64,000 bases of DNA from Chryseobacterium sp. Leaf394 (GTDB taxonomy: Bacteria > Bacteroidota > Bacteroidia > Flavobacteriales > Weeksellaceae). The stretch lies in contig NZ_LMQH01000011.1 of NCBI RefSeq assembly GCF_001424105.1, positions 1,232,273 through 1,296,272 on the forward strand. Reading direction: 5' to 3'. Both the position numbers and the translations under genes were made by a program. The notes beneath the pieces were generated by a model. It searched no databases and was not told where the DNA came from. It worked only from the letters and a program-made list of their open reading frames with translations. Positions within the stretch are counted from its first letter, which is position 1; the number at the start of each line of letters is the position of its first letter. This document shows positions 35,831 to 44,984 of this stretch, in pieces.

Positions 35831-36385
35831 ATGGAAGAATTAGATCTTATATTAGAATCTGTAAAACAGGACATGGACGCAGCGGTAAAGCATTTGGATC
35901 ATGCATTTCAGAGAATCAGAGCGGGGCGTGCTTCTACGTCTATGGTGCAGGATGTAATGGTAGAATATTACGGATCGCTTACACCAATCAATCAGGTGGC
36001 GAACGTTTCTGTGCCGGATGCAATGACAATTTCTATTCAGCCTTGGGACAGATCTGCTATCACTGCAATTGAAAAAGCGATCATCAATTCAAATTTAGGT
36101 TTTGCTCCTTCCAATAATGGTGAAAATATCATTCTGAATGTTCCGCCATTGACTGAAGAAAGAAGAAAAGAGCTTGCAAAACAGGCTAAAGGTGAAGCTG
36201 AAGATACCAAGATCGTTGTAAGAAATGCAAGACAAAACGGTATCAAAGAACTGAAAAAATTAGAAGGTGTTTCTGAAGATATCATTAAAGATTCTGAGGC
36301 AACTATTCAGGATTATACAGATAAATATGTGAAAATCTGTGACGATCATCTGAAGTCGAAGGAAGCTGAAATTATGAAAGTTTAA
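35831..36385 (+). CDS. frr: Ribosome recycling factor
   Basis: The 184-residue protein has the two-domain RRF layout, with HAFQRIRAGRASTSMVQDV near residue 27 and the beta domain PINQVANVSVPDA following. The long helices pair again at PPLTEERRKELAKQAK onward. RRF splits post-termination ribosomes together with EF-G. It shares a strong terminator with the convergent lipoprotein gene. Confidence 0.96.
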   Translation: MEELDLILESVKQDMDAAVKHLDHAFQRIRAGRASTSMVQDVMVEYYGSLTPINQVANVSVPDAMTISIQPWDRSAITAIEKAIINSNLGFAPSNNGENIILNVPPLTEERRKELAKQAKGEAEDTKIVVRNARQNGIKELKKLEGVSEDIIKDSEATIQDYTDKYVKICDDHLKSKEAEIMKV

Positions 36386-36410
36386 TCTTCATTCATTTCA
36401 TTACAATACA

Positions 36411-36442
36411 AAAAGAGATTTCCGGTTTGGGAAATCTCTTTT
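36411..36442. terminator. Bidirectional terminator after frr
   Basis: Arms AAAGAGATTTCC and GGAAATCTCTTT close a short loop and are flanked by A and T runs on both sides. Confidence 0.88.
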
Positions 36443-36447
36443 TTGTT

Positions 36448-37092
36448 TTAAAGACAGGTTTTAAGGTCTGTTTTATCATTTTTATGTTTGATAAATTTTG
36501 CCAGTTCTGAAAGCATTTCCTCAGCCTTACAGTCTTTAGACTTTTGATTTGGAAAGTTCGAAGGATCCGGTTTTTCTTTATCAGCAGATTTTAGAATGTA
36601 TTTTTTCTCAAGACAGTCAATCATTTTTCCATTAACAAAATACATTCTTGATTCTGTGATGTTGTCTTTTGTTTCTGGCTTTTCCGGTGTGCCTCCGTCA
36701 AAACTCCAGACCGATTCATCCCGGAAAATAAAAAATGGCTTTTCTTTATTCATATAAAATTTTTCTACCGCAGAATAATGACTGTACTCTGAATATTCAT
36801 GTTTAATTATTTTTAATTCATTATTTTTAGAATAATAAATTACCCGCCCGTCTCTGCCATCGCATTCGTAATCCAGAGAGGTGGAATCTAAAGCTTTATT
36901 CTGTAAATCATTTTCAAATTCCGCACAATACTTCTGCACATCTTCTTTAGATAAAATCGAAATACTGTCGTCTGTTACAGTGGATTTTCCGGCTGGGACT
37001 GTATTTTCCTTTTCGGTTTTTAAATCTGTCTTTTCTTTTGAGCAACTTTCAAAAACAAGAAAGAAAGTAAGGATTATTGGGATAATTTTCAT
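36448..37092 (-). CDS. Lipoprotein of unknown function
   Basis: The 214-residue protein has a lipoprotein signal (lipobox FESC, Cys17) and a Lys/Glu/Thr-rich linker to about residue 45. The rest is a soluble domain with Cys residues near 56, 75 and 159, and two more in the last 30 residues (KDCKA and the final TCL). I do not recognise the fold. It stands alone between frr and the GNAT/hydrolase gene. Confidence 0.7.
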   Translation of the reverse strand: MKIIPIILTFFLVFESCSKEKTDLKTEKENTVPAGKSTVTDDSISILSKEDVQKYCAEFENDLQNKALDSTSLDYECDGRDGRVIYYSKNNELKIIKHEYSEYSHYSAVEKFYMNKEKPFFIFRDESVWSFDGGTPEKPETKDNITESRMYFVNGKMIDCLEKKYILKSADKEKPDPSNFPNQKSKDCKAEEMLSELAKFIKHKNDKTDLKTCL

Positions 37093-37206
37093 ATTTTACA
37101 TTTTAAAATCAAGTACAAAAACTGTGCAGGTTGGTTTAAATATTGTTTAAATAAAGCCTCAACGAAAGTTTTAAACTTTAAAAGAATTAATTTTAAAAGA
37201 AAAATT

Positions 37207-38709
37207 ATGCAGATAGACGCAAGAAATCTAAGTGTAGACGATCATGAAGAGCTGGTAAAAACGATGAAAAGGGCTTACCCTACGATGTCAGACTACATTT
37301 GGCCAAAGAAAAGCATAGAAAAACTTACCAAAATATTTCCTCAGGGACAAATCTGCATCACCGTAGACGGAAAACTGGCAGCTGTCGCGCTTTCAATCAT
37401 TGTGAATTATGACGACTTTGGTGATGACCATACTTACAAAGACATTACGGGAAACTATAGTTTCAGCACACACACCAATTCTGGAAATGTGCTTTACGGA
37501 ATTGAAGTTTTTGTAGATCCAGAGTACCGTGAACTGAGGTTAGGCCGGAGATTATATGATCTGAGAAAAGAACTTTGCGAACAGCTTAATCTGAGAGCCA
37601 TTGTTCTGGGAGGAAGAATTCCGCATTACCATAAATACAGTGATGAATTATCTGCGAGAGATTACATAAGAAAAGTGCGTGACAAGGAAATTTATGATCC
37701 GGTGCTTTCTTTTCAGTTGTCTAATAACTTTTTACCGATTAAAGTTCTTAAAAAATACCTTCTCGAAGACGAATCTTCGAAAGAGAATGCCGTTCTCCTT
37801 CAGTGGAACAATATTTATTACAGCAAGCAACCCAACACAATGCAGGACAGCGTTATCCGTCTGGGATTGGTGCAGTGGCAGATGAGACAGTTCAAAGATA
37901 TTCATGCATTTTATGAGCAGGTAGAGTTTTTTGTAAATGTGATGGGCGACTACAAAGCCGATTTCGTTCTTTTTCCTGAACTTTTCAACACGCCTTTACT
38001 CGCGCCTTTCAACCATCTTTCTGAAAGAGACAGTATGATTGAACTGGCAAAACTGACAGATGATATCAGAACCAAAATCTCTGAACTTGCGATCAGTTAC
38101 AATGTCAACATCATTTCTGGAAGCATGCCTTTTTATGATGACAACGATTTGTACAACATTTCTTATATGATGCACCGTGACGGGAGGATTGATGAGTACA
38201 GAAAAATTCACATTACACCCAACGAGAAAAAATATTACGGAATGAAAGGTGGCAGCGAAATCAAAGTTTTCGACACCGATTGCGGGAAAGTCGGACTGGT
38301 GATTTGTTATGATGTTGAATTTCCTGAACTGCCGAGGATTTTAGCGGATCAGGGAATGAAAATTCTCTTTGTTCCATACCTTACAGACACGCAGAATGCA
38401 TACATGAGAGTTCGTCACTGTGCGGCAGCAAGAGCGATCGAAAATGAATGTTATGTTGCCATCGCAGGTTGTGTTGGAAATCTTCCCGGTGTGAATAATA
38501 TGGATATTCAGTTTGGGCAGGCTGCTGTTTTTACGCCTTCCGATTTTGCTTTCCCATCCAACGCTGTGAAAGGTGAAGCCACCCCGAACACAGAAATGAC
38601 CTTGATTGTTGATGTAGATTTAAATTTACTAAAAGATCTTCACCACAACGGTTCAGTGCAGATTTTAAAAGACAGAAGAACTGATTTGTATGAAATAAAT
38701 TATAAATAA
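37207..38709 (+). CDS. Fusion of GNAT acetyltransferase and carbon-nitrogen hydrolase
   Basis: The first 190 residues form a GNAT domain (FVDPEYRELRLGRRLYDLR is the acetyl-CoA loop region). Residues from about 215 to the end form a nitrilase-superfamily amidohydrolase with the complete triad Glu258 (LFPELF), Lys333 (YRKIH) and Cys367 (VICYDVEFPE). The 500-residue fusion is a known two-domain family. Its natural substrate is not established; an acylated amine or amide that both halves handle is a reasonable guess. Confidence 0.92.
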   Translation: MQIDARNLSVDDHEELVKTMKRAYPTMSDYIWPKKSIEKLTKIFPQGQICITVDGKLAAVALSIIVNYDDFGDDHTYKDITGNYSFSTHTNSGNVLYGIEVFVDPEYRELRLGRRLYDLRKELCEQLNLRAIVLGGRIPHYHKYSDELSARDYIRKVRDKEIYDPVLSFQLSNNFLPIKVLKKYLLEDESSKENAVLLQWNNIYYSKQPNTMQDSVIRLGLVQWQMRQFKDIHAFYEQVEFFVNVMGDYKADFVLFPELFNTPLLAPFNHLSERDSMIELAKLTDDIRTKISELAISYNVNIISGSMPFYDDNDLYNISYMMHRDGRIDEYRKIHITPNEKKYYGMKGGSEIKVFDTDCGKVGLVICYDVEFPELPRILADQGMKILFVPYLTDTQNAYMRVRHCAAARAIENECYVAIAGCVGNLPGVNNMDIQFGQAAVFTPSDFAFPSNAVKGEATPNTEMTLIVDVDLNLLKDLHHNGSVQILKDRRTDLYEINYK

Positions 38710-38729
38710 AGATTATTTTACAAAGTATA

Positions 38730-38767
38730 AAAGCAATTACCGGATGATGGTTATTGCTTTTTTTTTA
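38730..38767 (+). terminator. Rho-independent terminator
   Basis: Arms AAAGCAATTACC and GGTTATTGCTTT (one mismatch) with a 7-base loop run into a long T tract. Confidence 0.85.
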
Positions 38768-38855
38768 CAAATTCTGCAGGATGAATTTTGAATTTGATAA
38801 AATATTATTTCACGTTTATAGAGAATTATTTGTATTTTGCAGATAAAATACACAA

Positions 38856-39506
38856 ATGACAGACCAGTTAAAATCAAAAAGCAACATTACGGATGAACTG
38901 AAATATGTTGCAAAACTTCTCAGCAAAGCGACTCTAAGTTTTCTTAAAATCAACCTTATCGGGCAAATCTCAATTCTTATTATCTGCATTTCAACAATTT
39001 TTATTGCCATGGGTCAGATGTATGGAAATGAGGGAGTCAATACTATGATTTCGCAAAGACCAATACCATTCGCAATGGTTTTACTGAATATGATTGCGAG
39101 TCCGTTTCTGTTATTTTCATTGGGAAATAAATATGTGATGACGCGAACGATCAACAGATTAATTTCAGATAGAGGCGAACAGTTGCTTTTCCCGATTATT
39201 GACAGAATTTTAAATAAAGTAAAAGCCAATCAGCCACAATTGTTTCAGAAAGGTGCAGATAAAACAAAGCTTCAGCTGAAGATTCTGCAGGAAATAAGAG
39301 ATTCGAAAGAAAACAAATGGTTTAAGAAAATAATTGCTTTCGGATTTAAAAAAATTGAACTCAGTGAAGTAGATTTCAGAGATGAGAACGTAAGTTTTAC
39401 CGAAATCATTAAAAATAAAATCATTGATAAACTGAAAGGTATTTCAGCACCAAGCCGGCTATTTTTCTATCTAATTTTGGGATGGCAGGCTTTGATCTTG
39501 TGTTAA
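38856..39506 (+). CDS. Membrane protein of unknown function
   Basis: The 216-residue protein has two membrane helices in its first half (about residues 34-54 and 73-92), then a long soluble stretch with RTINRLISDRGEQLLFPIIDRIL. A short hydrophobic end follows (RLFFYLILGWQALILC). It lies on the strand opposite to the next two lipoprotein genes, with a 26-base gap. No family was recognised. Confidence 0.65.
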   Translation: MTDQLKSKSNITDELKYVAKLLSKATLSFLKINLIGQISILIICISTIFIAMGQMYGNEGVNTMISQRPIPFAMVLLNMIASPFLLFSLGNKYVMTRTINRLISDRGEQLLFPIIDRILNKVKANQPQLFQKGADKTKLQLKILQEIRDSKENKWFKKIIAFGFKKIELSEVDFRDENVSFTEIIKNKIIDKLKGISAPSRLFFYLILGWQALILC

Positions 39507-39532
39507 CGGTTTTCTGGGTGATTTAATTAAGG

Positions 39533-40177
39533 TTATTTTTTAAATTGAATGTTGGTACATTTATTTTTTCCATACCAGTCAAGCCAGATTTTTTTATCAT
39601 CTTTGTAGACTCCGCCGGGATAAATACCCCCATAGTTAAGCAGGCTTTCGCTTGTAACGTGAGTATATTTTGAAATAAAATTTAAGGTTTCACGGAATTT
39701 TCTTCCCTGATTTGAATTTATCAGAATATCAATGAATTTTATCGATTCAAAAAATTTCTCCTTGAACTCAGGATTTTCTTTACAACGAATAGTTTTCCCG
39801 CAAATATCCGGACTGTCAAGAAGAATCAACCTGTAATCTCTATAATTAAAAATTGTATCTATCCCCTCGTGAAAATAGACTTCACCGTATGTTTTTGATA
39901 AGTAATTGAATTTTGCGTCGGTTTTAACTGTTAGTTGATATATCTGAGCAGTGTCAATTATTGATCTCATTTCCTCTGTACAAAACTTAGACTTTGTAAA
40001 AAAGGCTTTCATTGTATCATTTTTCAGAAAATATACATAATCATTTCCAGTTGAATCAATCCGGGATATTTTAGCGTAAACATCTAATGTTTCAGATATA
40101 AAATTGACATTTTTAACGACGTATGATTTACATGATAAAAAGAGTAACGGTATTAAAAATAAAATAAATTTTTTCAT
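39533..40177 (-). CDS. Lipoprotein of unknown function, paralog pair member 1
   Basis: The 214-residue protein has a lipoprotein signal (lipobox FLSC, Cys16). The next gene upstream is a shorter relative: YFLKNDTMKAFFTK here corresponds to FHFKNDSIEGVFTK there. The C-terminal 70 residues, ending in WLDWYGKNKC, are not in the shorter relative. The two genes are five bases apart and co-transcribed. Function unknown. Confidence 0.7.
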   Translation of the reverse strand: MKKFILFLIPLLFLSCKSYVVKNVNFISETLDVYAKISRIDSTGNDYVYFLKNDTMKAFFTKSKFCTEEMRSIIDTAQIYQLTVKTDAKFNYLSKTYGEVYFHEGIDTIFNYRDYRLILLDSPDICGKTIRCKENPEFKEKFFESIKFIDILINSNQGRKFRETLNFISKYTHVTSESLLNYGGIYPGGVYKDDKKIWLDWYGKNKCTNIQFKK

Positions 40178-40182
40178 GTTTA

Positions 40183-40623
40183 CTATTTTGAAAGTTCAGG
40201 AGCAATATATTTTATTAGAGTAAACCGGGGATTAATTTGATTACCTGTAATATTTTCGCAGTCTTCAAAAAATTCAGAATTCATGCCTTCATCCCACACA
40301 ACTATATTGCTTATAGTCATGCTTCCCAATGTAGTTCTATGGTGACCTGAATACATTTGTTTTTGAAGAAAAAGAGTATAGTTTTTATGTAATTTAATTT
40401 TTCGGTAATTCTTATTCGCAAAAGCTGTATCAACAACCTTTGTAAAAACGCCTTCAATGGAATCATTTTTGAAATGAAAAATGTGAATTCCATTTTTGGT
40501 TTCTATATCGAAAAATTTTGCTTTAGTCAGAAAGTAATTGCCACGGAGAATATATTCTGTATTTTTTCTTGAAATACAATTTGTAAAAAGGCTGAGAATT
40601 AAAAGGAATAATAATTTTTTCAT
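40183..40623 (-). CDS. Lipoprotein of unknown function, paralog pair member 2
   Basis: From the ATG at 40623 (a GTG precedes it by one codon) the protein has 146 residues with lipobox FTNC. It matches the first two thirds of its neighbour in the beta-rich KND-F-TK block. It has its own -7 element just upstream. Function unknown; likely a periplasmic or outer membrane lipoprotein. Confidence 0.68.
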   Translation of the reverse strand: MKKLLFLLILSLFTNCISRKNTEYILRGNYFLTKAKFFDIETKNGIHIFHFKNDSIEGVFTKVVDTAFANKNYRKIKLHKNYTLFLQKQMYSGHHRTTLGSMTISNIVVWDEGMNSEFFEDCENITGNQINPRFTLIKYIAPELSK

Positions 40624-40630
40624 CACAAAT

Positions 40631-40638
40631 CAAAAATA
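40631..40638 (-). promoter_or_regulatory. -7 promoter element for the lipoprotein pair
   Basis: The minus strand reads TATTTTTG; its last base is 8 bases from the ATG at 40623, so the leader would be very short. Confidence 0.45.
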
Positions 40639-40719
40639 TAAATTCTTTCTTAGAATTCAGACTAAAACTTTCATCAGGAACATTTTTTGAATATCTTAGA
40701 ACCAATTATTTTCAAGACC

Positions 40720-42369
40720 ATGTTCGATAAGCAGCAGCGAAAACTAAAAAGATCAGCAAAAATGTTTTCTGTACTCAGTAGGTATGGGTTTAAAGACGTT
40801 TTGGCAAGAATGAATGGTGGAAAAAAGTCTGATAATGCAGATTTTCAGAGTGATGAAGTGATCTCGAAAGGAACTGTTTACGAAAGAATTAGAATGGTTT
40901 TGGAGGAACTCGGTCCTACTTTTATAAAGCTTGGGCAAACCTTCAGCAACCGGGAAGACCTTCTGCCGCCGGAACTGATTCAGGAACTTCAGAAGCTTCA
41001 GGACAGAGTAGAAGTGGTTGATTTGAATGTAAAAGAAATTCTCGAAAATGAAATCGGAATTACTGCAGACGAACATTTTGCGTTCATCAATCCAAAACCT
41101 CTGGCAACCGCTTCCATAGCTCAGGTTTATGAGGCACAGCTTCTCGATGGAGAAAAGGTTATCCTGAAAATTAAAAAGCCAAACGTTCAAACCTACATCG
41201 AAGATGATCTTCTCTTGCTGAAAGATATTATAAAACTTCTCTATTCCTACACAGATTTAGGCGAAAAACTTAATCTGAAACAGGCAATCTCGACCTTTGA
41301 AAAATCATTGCTGGAAGAACTTTCCCTCGTCAATGAAAAAGAAAATATTCTGCAGTTTTCCAGAAATTTTAAAAACAATAAAGAAACGTATGTCCCGAAG
41401 GTTTATGATGAGTTCTCAAACAATACCGTGCTGTGTATGGAGTTTGTGGACGGGATCAAAGTAACCGATAAAATTGCTCTTCTAGAGCATAATATTGATC
41501 CTGTGACCGTGTCTGAAGTAGGCTTAAGACTTTTTGTTTCTCAGATTTTAGATTTTGGATTTTTCCACGCAGATCCTCATGGCGGAAATATTCTGGTGAA
41601 AAAAGATGGTAAAATTGTTTTTATAGATTTTGGTGCTGTCGGGAAAATTCAGCCGAATGACAAAGAGATTTTAGAAAATCTGATCATTGCATTTATCGCT
41701 AAAAATTCGCATAAAATCGTGCGCTATCTGAAAAAAATGTCGGTGAGCTACAGTATTCCCGATGAAAGAAGATTTGAAAATGACGTTCAGGAAATTCTGG
41801 ATTTTGTTCACAGTTCGTCACTTAAAGACATCGATGCAAATGTGGTCATGAATAAAATGAAAGATGTTCTGAAGGACAACAGACTTCACATGCCCGATTA
41901 TTTTTACCTTCTGTTTAAAGGAATTGGTCTGATAGAAGGTGTTGGGAGAAGTATAAATCCAGATTTAGATGTTGTTAAAAGCCTGAAACCGTACACAAAA
42001 AAGATTTTCGCACGCAAACTTACTCCTGAAAATATTCTGAAAACAGGAATAGATAAAATGATGAATTTTACTGATAACGTAGATGAAATTCCAAAAGAAC
42101 TGCGTTCTGTACTTCAGAAGCTGGACGAAAATAAATTTACCGTTACAAGCGAAATAAAAAATATTGAAAAGACGAACCAGTTAATCAAATCAAGTATTGT
42201 CAATTTAATTTTAGCGATGATTTTAGGTGCGAATATCATCGCCACAGCGATTGTTTTTGTATCAGAATCCGAACCGAGGATTGGAGAAATGTCTTTGGTT
42301 GCTGTTTTGGGATTTTGTTTTTCTGTTTTGCTGGTGGTTATTCTTTTGTTGAGAATTTCCCGCAAGTAA
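40720..42369 (+). CDS. ABC1/UbiB (AarF) family protein kinase-like protein
   Basis: I chose the ATG at 40720 (549 residues); a TTG at 40687 gives 11 more residues. Family motifs are clear: LGPTFIKLGQTFSNR (the KxGQ motif that covers the active site), the Ala-rich loop ATASIAQVYEA in place of a glycine loop, FFHADPHGGNILV (catalytic Asp and Asn) and FIDFGAVG (metal Asp). Two membrane helices close the protein (about 485-545). UbiB-type proteins support quinone synthesis or lipid handling at the inner membrane. Confidence 0.92.
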   Translation: MFDKQQRKLKRSAKMFSVLSRYGFKDVLARMNGGKKSDNADFQSDEVISKGTVYERIRMVLEELGPTFIKLGQTFSNREDLLPPELIQELQKLQDRVEVVDLNVKEILENEIGITADEHFAFINPKPLATASIAQVYEAQLLDGEKVILKIKKPNVQTYIEDDLLLLKDIIKLLYSYTDLGEKLNLKQAISTFEKSLLEELSLVNEKENILQFSRNFKNNKETYVPKVYDEFSNNTVLCMEFVDGIKVTDKIALLEHNIDPVTVSEVGLRLFVSQILDFGFFHADPHGGNILVKKDGKIVFIDFGAVGKIQPNDKEILENLIIAFIAKNSHKIVRYLKKMSVSYSIPDERRFENDVQEILDFVHSSSLKDIDANVVMNKMKDVLKDNRLHMPDYFYLLFKGIGLIEGVGRSINPDLDVVKSLKPYTKKIFARKLTPENILKTGIDKMMNFTDNVDEIPKELRSVLQKLDENKFTVTSEIKNIEKTNQLIKSSIVNLILAMILGANIIATAIVFVSESEPRIGEMSLVAVLGFCFSVLLVVILLLRISRK

Positions 42370-42449
42370 AGTTTTCATCACCTTCGGTTCCAAAGAATCT
42401 TGTAAACGGGGTAGATTAGTCTGGACTATCTTTAAAAAATGATACAGAA

Positions 42450-42532
42450 ATTCTCTCGCTGATTTTACAGATTTTGCAGAAGACTTAGAATAAAATCAGT
42501 GTTAATCCGTGAAATCTGTGCGACAAAATTTC
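42450..42532. repeat. Degenerate AGATTTTGCAGA / AATCTGTG repeat
   Basis: The gap between the ABC1 gene and the helicase holds GATTTTACAGATTTTGCAGA and, 40 bases on, TTAATCCGTGAAATCTGTGC. These resemble low-complexity filler repeats often seen between Bacteroidota genes. No coding frame covers it. Confidence 0.45.
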
Positions 42533-42581
42533 CAGCTTTCCTCATCCATCTTCCTCCTTCAAAATACAAATATTAATTCCC

Positions 42582-42589
42582 TATCTTTG
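42582..42589 (+). promoter_or_regulatory. -7 promoter element at the helicase start
   Basis: TATCTTTG matches TAnnTTTG. Its last base is only five before the A of the ATG, so the transcript should start at or next to the start codon. Confidence 0.5.
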
Positions 42590-42593
42590 CAAA

Positions 42594-43946
42594 ATGGAAA
42601 AACTCACTTTTGCAGACTTTGACCTTCCGGTGAAGGTTCTTGATGTTTTAGCAGATTTAAATTTATTTGAGCCCACTCCAATTCAGGAAAAAAGTATCGG
42701 TCCTATCCTTTCAGGAAGGGATGTGATGGGAATTGCGCAAACGGGAACGGGAAAGACTTTAGCGTATTTACTTCCGGTTCTAAAGACCTGGAAATACAAT
42801 AAAAATGGAAATCCTACGGTTGTGGTTTTGGTTCCTACAAGAGAATTGGTGGTTCAGGTGACAGAAATCGTTGAAAAACTGACAGAAAATCTTACTGCAA
42901 GAGTAATTGGAATATACGGAGGTAAAAATATCAATACCCAAAAATTATTGTTCAGGGATGGTTGTGATATTTTAGTTGGAACGCCTGGTAGAATCATGGA
43001 TTTGGCCATTGATAATGCGATTTCTCTTAAAGAAGTTCAGAAATTAATCATTGATGAATTTGATGAAATGCTGAACCTCGGTTTCAGACCACAGCTTACA
43101 CATATCTTCGAAATGATGCGGGATAAGAGACAGAATATTCTTTTCTCAGCAACCATGACCGAGGCTGTTGACGAAATGCTGGATCAGTATTTTGCAGGTC
43201 CGATAGAAATTTCACTGGCAAAATCAGGAACTCCGCTGGAGAAAATTGAGCAGACTGCCTACAAAGTTGAAAACTTCAATACGAAGATCAATTTGCTGGA
43301 ACATTTGCTGAAAAACAGTGAAGACATGTCTAAAGTCCTGATTTTCGCGAATAACAAGAAGCATTCAGATTTACTTTTCACCCAAATTAATGAGCTTTTT
43401 CCAGAGCAGTTTGATGTAATTCACTCCAATAAATCTCAGAACTACAGACTCAAGGCAATGAAACGTTTTGAGAATGAAGAAATCAGAGGTTTAATCACAA
43501 CCGACGTGATGGCGAGAGGTCTGGATATTTCAGATATTACGCATGTGGTCAACTTTGAAACTCCTGAAGTTCCGGAACAGTATATTCACAGGATCGGTAG
43601 AACGGGTAGAGCAGACAAAAACGGTAAAGCCATCTCTTTTGTGGCAAAAAAGGAAGAAGAAGCTGCATTGGACATCGAATTACTGATGGACAAAGAGTTG
43701 GCTTACATTGATTTTCCTGAGGAAGTGAAAATTAATCCGAAGAAAATTGCATCTGAAGAAGATCAGATCGTAATGAAAAATCCTGCTCACGTTAAACTTT
43801 TTGATGGAGGCGGTGCTTTCCATGAAAAGAAAGATAAAAACAAAAAAGAAAACTGGGGCGGACCTTCAAAAAGAAAAACTCCCAAGAAGTTCGGAGCCAA
43901 CAGAGCACAGCAAAAAGCGATTTCGAAATCGAAACGTAAGAAATAA
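42594..43946 (+). CDS. DEAD-box-family RNA helicase with DEFD motif
   Basis: The 450-residue helicase has the Q motif (Gln31 in PTPIQ with the upstream aromatic), Walker A AQTGTGKT (48-55), motif Ib TPGRI, motif III SAT (185-187) and motif VI HRIGRTGR. Motif II reads DEFD (154-157), not DEAD. The basic tail (about 405-450, many Lys and Arg) should bind RNA. The Q motif requires the first ATG, which fixes the start. Likely roles are ribosome assembly or mRNA turnover, often in the cold. Confidence 0.93.
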   Translation: MEKLTFADFDLPVKVLDVLADLNLFEPTPIQEKSIGPILSGRDVMGIAQTGTGKTLAYLLPVLKTWKYNKNGNPTVVVLVPTRELVVQVTEIVEKLTENLTARVIGIYGGKNINTQKLLFRDGCDILVGTPGRIMDLAIDNAISLKEVQKLIIDEFDEMLNLGFRPQLTHIFEMMRDKRQNILFSATMTEAVDEMLDQYFAGPIEISLAKSGTPLEKIEQTAYKVENFNTKINLLEHLLKNSEDMSKVLIFANNKKHSDLLFTQINELFPEQFDVIHSNKSQNYRLKAMKRFENEEIRGLITTDVMARGLDISDITHVVNFETPEVPEQYIHRIGRTGRADKNGKAISFVAKKEEEAALDIELLMDKELAYIDFPEEVKINPKKIASEEDQIVMKNPAHVKLFDGGGAFHEKKDKNKKENWGGPSKRKTPKKFGANRAQQKAISKSKRKK

Positions 43947-43951
43947 AACAA

Positions 43952-43979
43952 AAAAACACTTCCGATCGGAAGTGTTTTT
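43952..43979. terminator. Bidirectional terminator, perfect 28-bp palindrome
   Basis: The palindrome is centred on TCCGA/TCGGA, with A and T runs at its ends, between the convergent helicase (+) and lipoprotein (-) genes. Confidence 0.9.
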
Positions 43980-43981
43980 CG

Positions 43982-44425
43982 TTATTTTATAATTACAATG
44001 ATAATTTTATCGTCAATGCCGTCGCCATCTTCATCGTCATAGTGACTTACGAACTGTAATTCGTTTTGCGTACGGCTTACGATTTCAATATTCTCACCAT
44101 CGATAACCAATTTACTTGCGTTGTGGTCATAAGAGTAAGAAACAGTTTCAATTCCTGTGCTCACGCAGTTTCCGCTGATATTATTTTCAAAAATATTGGA
44201 TACTACGGTGTTATTGGATTTAAAATCTAACGTACTGGATCTGTAACATGGTGAATAATCAGTATTTGAAAGAGTGACTCCCGTGCTTCCGGAAACCACA
44301 ATCTCTCTTGCAGGATGCCATACGCCCACAAGCGAAAATTCATTGGTGAAATCGTCATCGTCATCAGTAGTACATGAATTGAAGATAAAGCCGGCAGCCA
44401 GGGCAAGTAATAAGAGTTTTTGCAT
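43982..44425 (-). CDS. Lipocalin-like lipoprotein with Asp-rich tail
   Basis: The 147-residue protein has a lipobox FNSC (Cys18), an Asp run and a small beta-barrel domain with the opening LVGVWHPAREI, two Cys (one at the SPCYRSST segment, one at SGNCVS) and SYSYDHNASKL. The end carries DDEDGDGIDDK, a calcium-loop-like motif. A relative with the same block order lies 1.3 kb away at 45704. Both resemble the lipocalin-like family of Bacteroidota; ligand unknown. Confidence 0.72.
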   Translation of the reverse strand: MQKLLLLALAAGFIFNSCTTDDDDDFTNEFSLVGVWHPAREIVVSGSTGVTLSNTDYSPCYRSSTLDFKSNNTVVSNIFENNISGNCVSTGIETVSYSYDHNASKLVIDGENIEIVSRTQNELQFVSHYDDEDGDGIDDKIIIVIIK

Positions 44426-44512
44426 AATTCTATTTAGTTACGTATGCAAATAAAAGAAATTTTTATCAAATATTAGTGAATTTAATAATGAGATTAATGA
44501 TTTTACATTAAA

Positions 44513-44983
44513 TCACTCATCATCATCTTCATAAAGAAAATTCAGTTCGTCGTCGCGTTGAACGTAATCTCTGGCGATTCCCGGCGGATTAAAGAGTCCC
44601 CAGTCGTCTACTATAAAATGTTTTGGATTGAAACCTTCAACCCATTCAGCAAACAAAATTCTGAATTCCTCCACCAGCTCACGCACCACTTTGTAATATT
44701 TGGCATCTTCAAATCCAAACATTTCAAGACAGTTGCCGCCCACCATAATATCTCTTGCTGCTTTTCTGATAATCGCTGCATTTTCCATTTTGATGTCATA
44801 CAGTTTCACGGCTTCGGCACCGGAAATTTTCGCCTGAATAATCATGCTGTCGCCCAGAAGATTATGTTTTACTTCCTGCAGATAATCATTGTCTTCCGGA
44901 AATAAAGCTGTAATGGTTTTTAAAGCTTCATAAATTTCCTGAGATTTTTTAAAAATCGGAGTGTTTCTTGAAGGTCTGTCCAT
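44513..44983 (-). CDS. Unknown soluble helical protein
   Basis: The 156-residue protein looks all-helical in residues 1-115, with an acidic C-terminus (FLYEDDDE). No signal or membrane segment. The segment YEALKTITALFPED and the later GFEDAKYYKVVRELVEEFR have no family I can name. It starts one base after the SGNH hydrolase stop codon, so the two are co-transcribed. Confidence 0.65.
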   Translation of the reverse strand: MDRPSRNTPIFKKSQEIYEALKTITALFPEDNDYLQEVKHNLLGDSMIIQAKISGAEAVKLYDIKMENAAIIRKAARDIMVGGNCLEMFGFEDAKYYKVVRELVEEFRILFAEWVEGFNPKHFIVDDWGLFNPPGIARDYVQRDDELNFLYEDDDE

Positions 44984-44984
44984 A

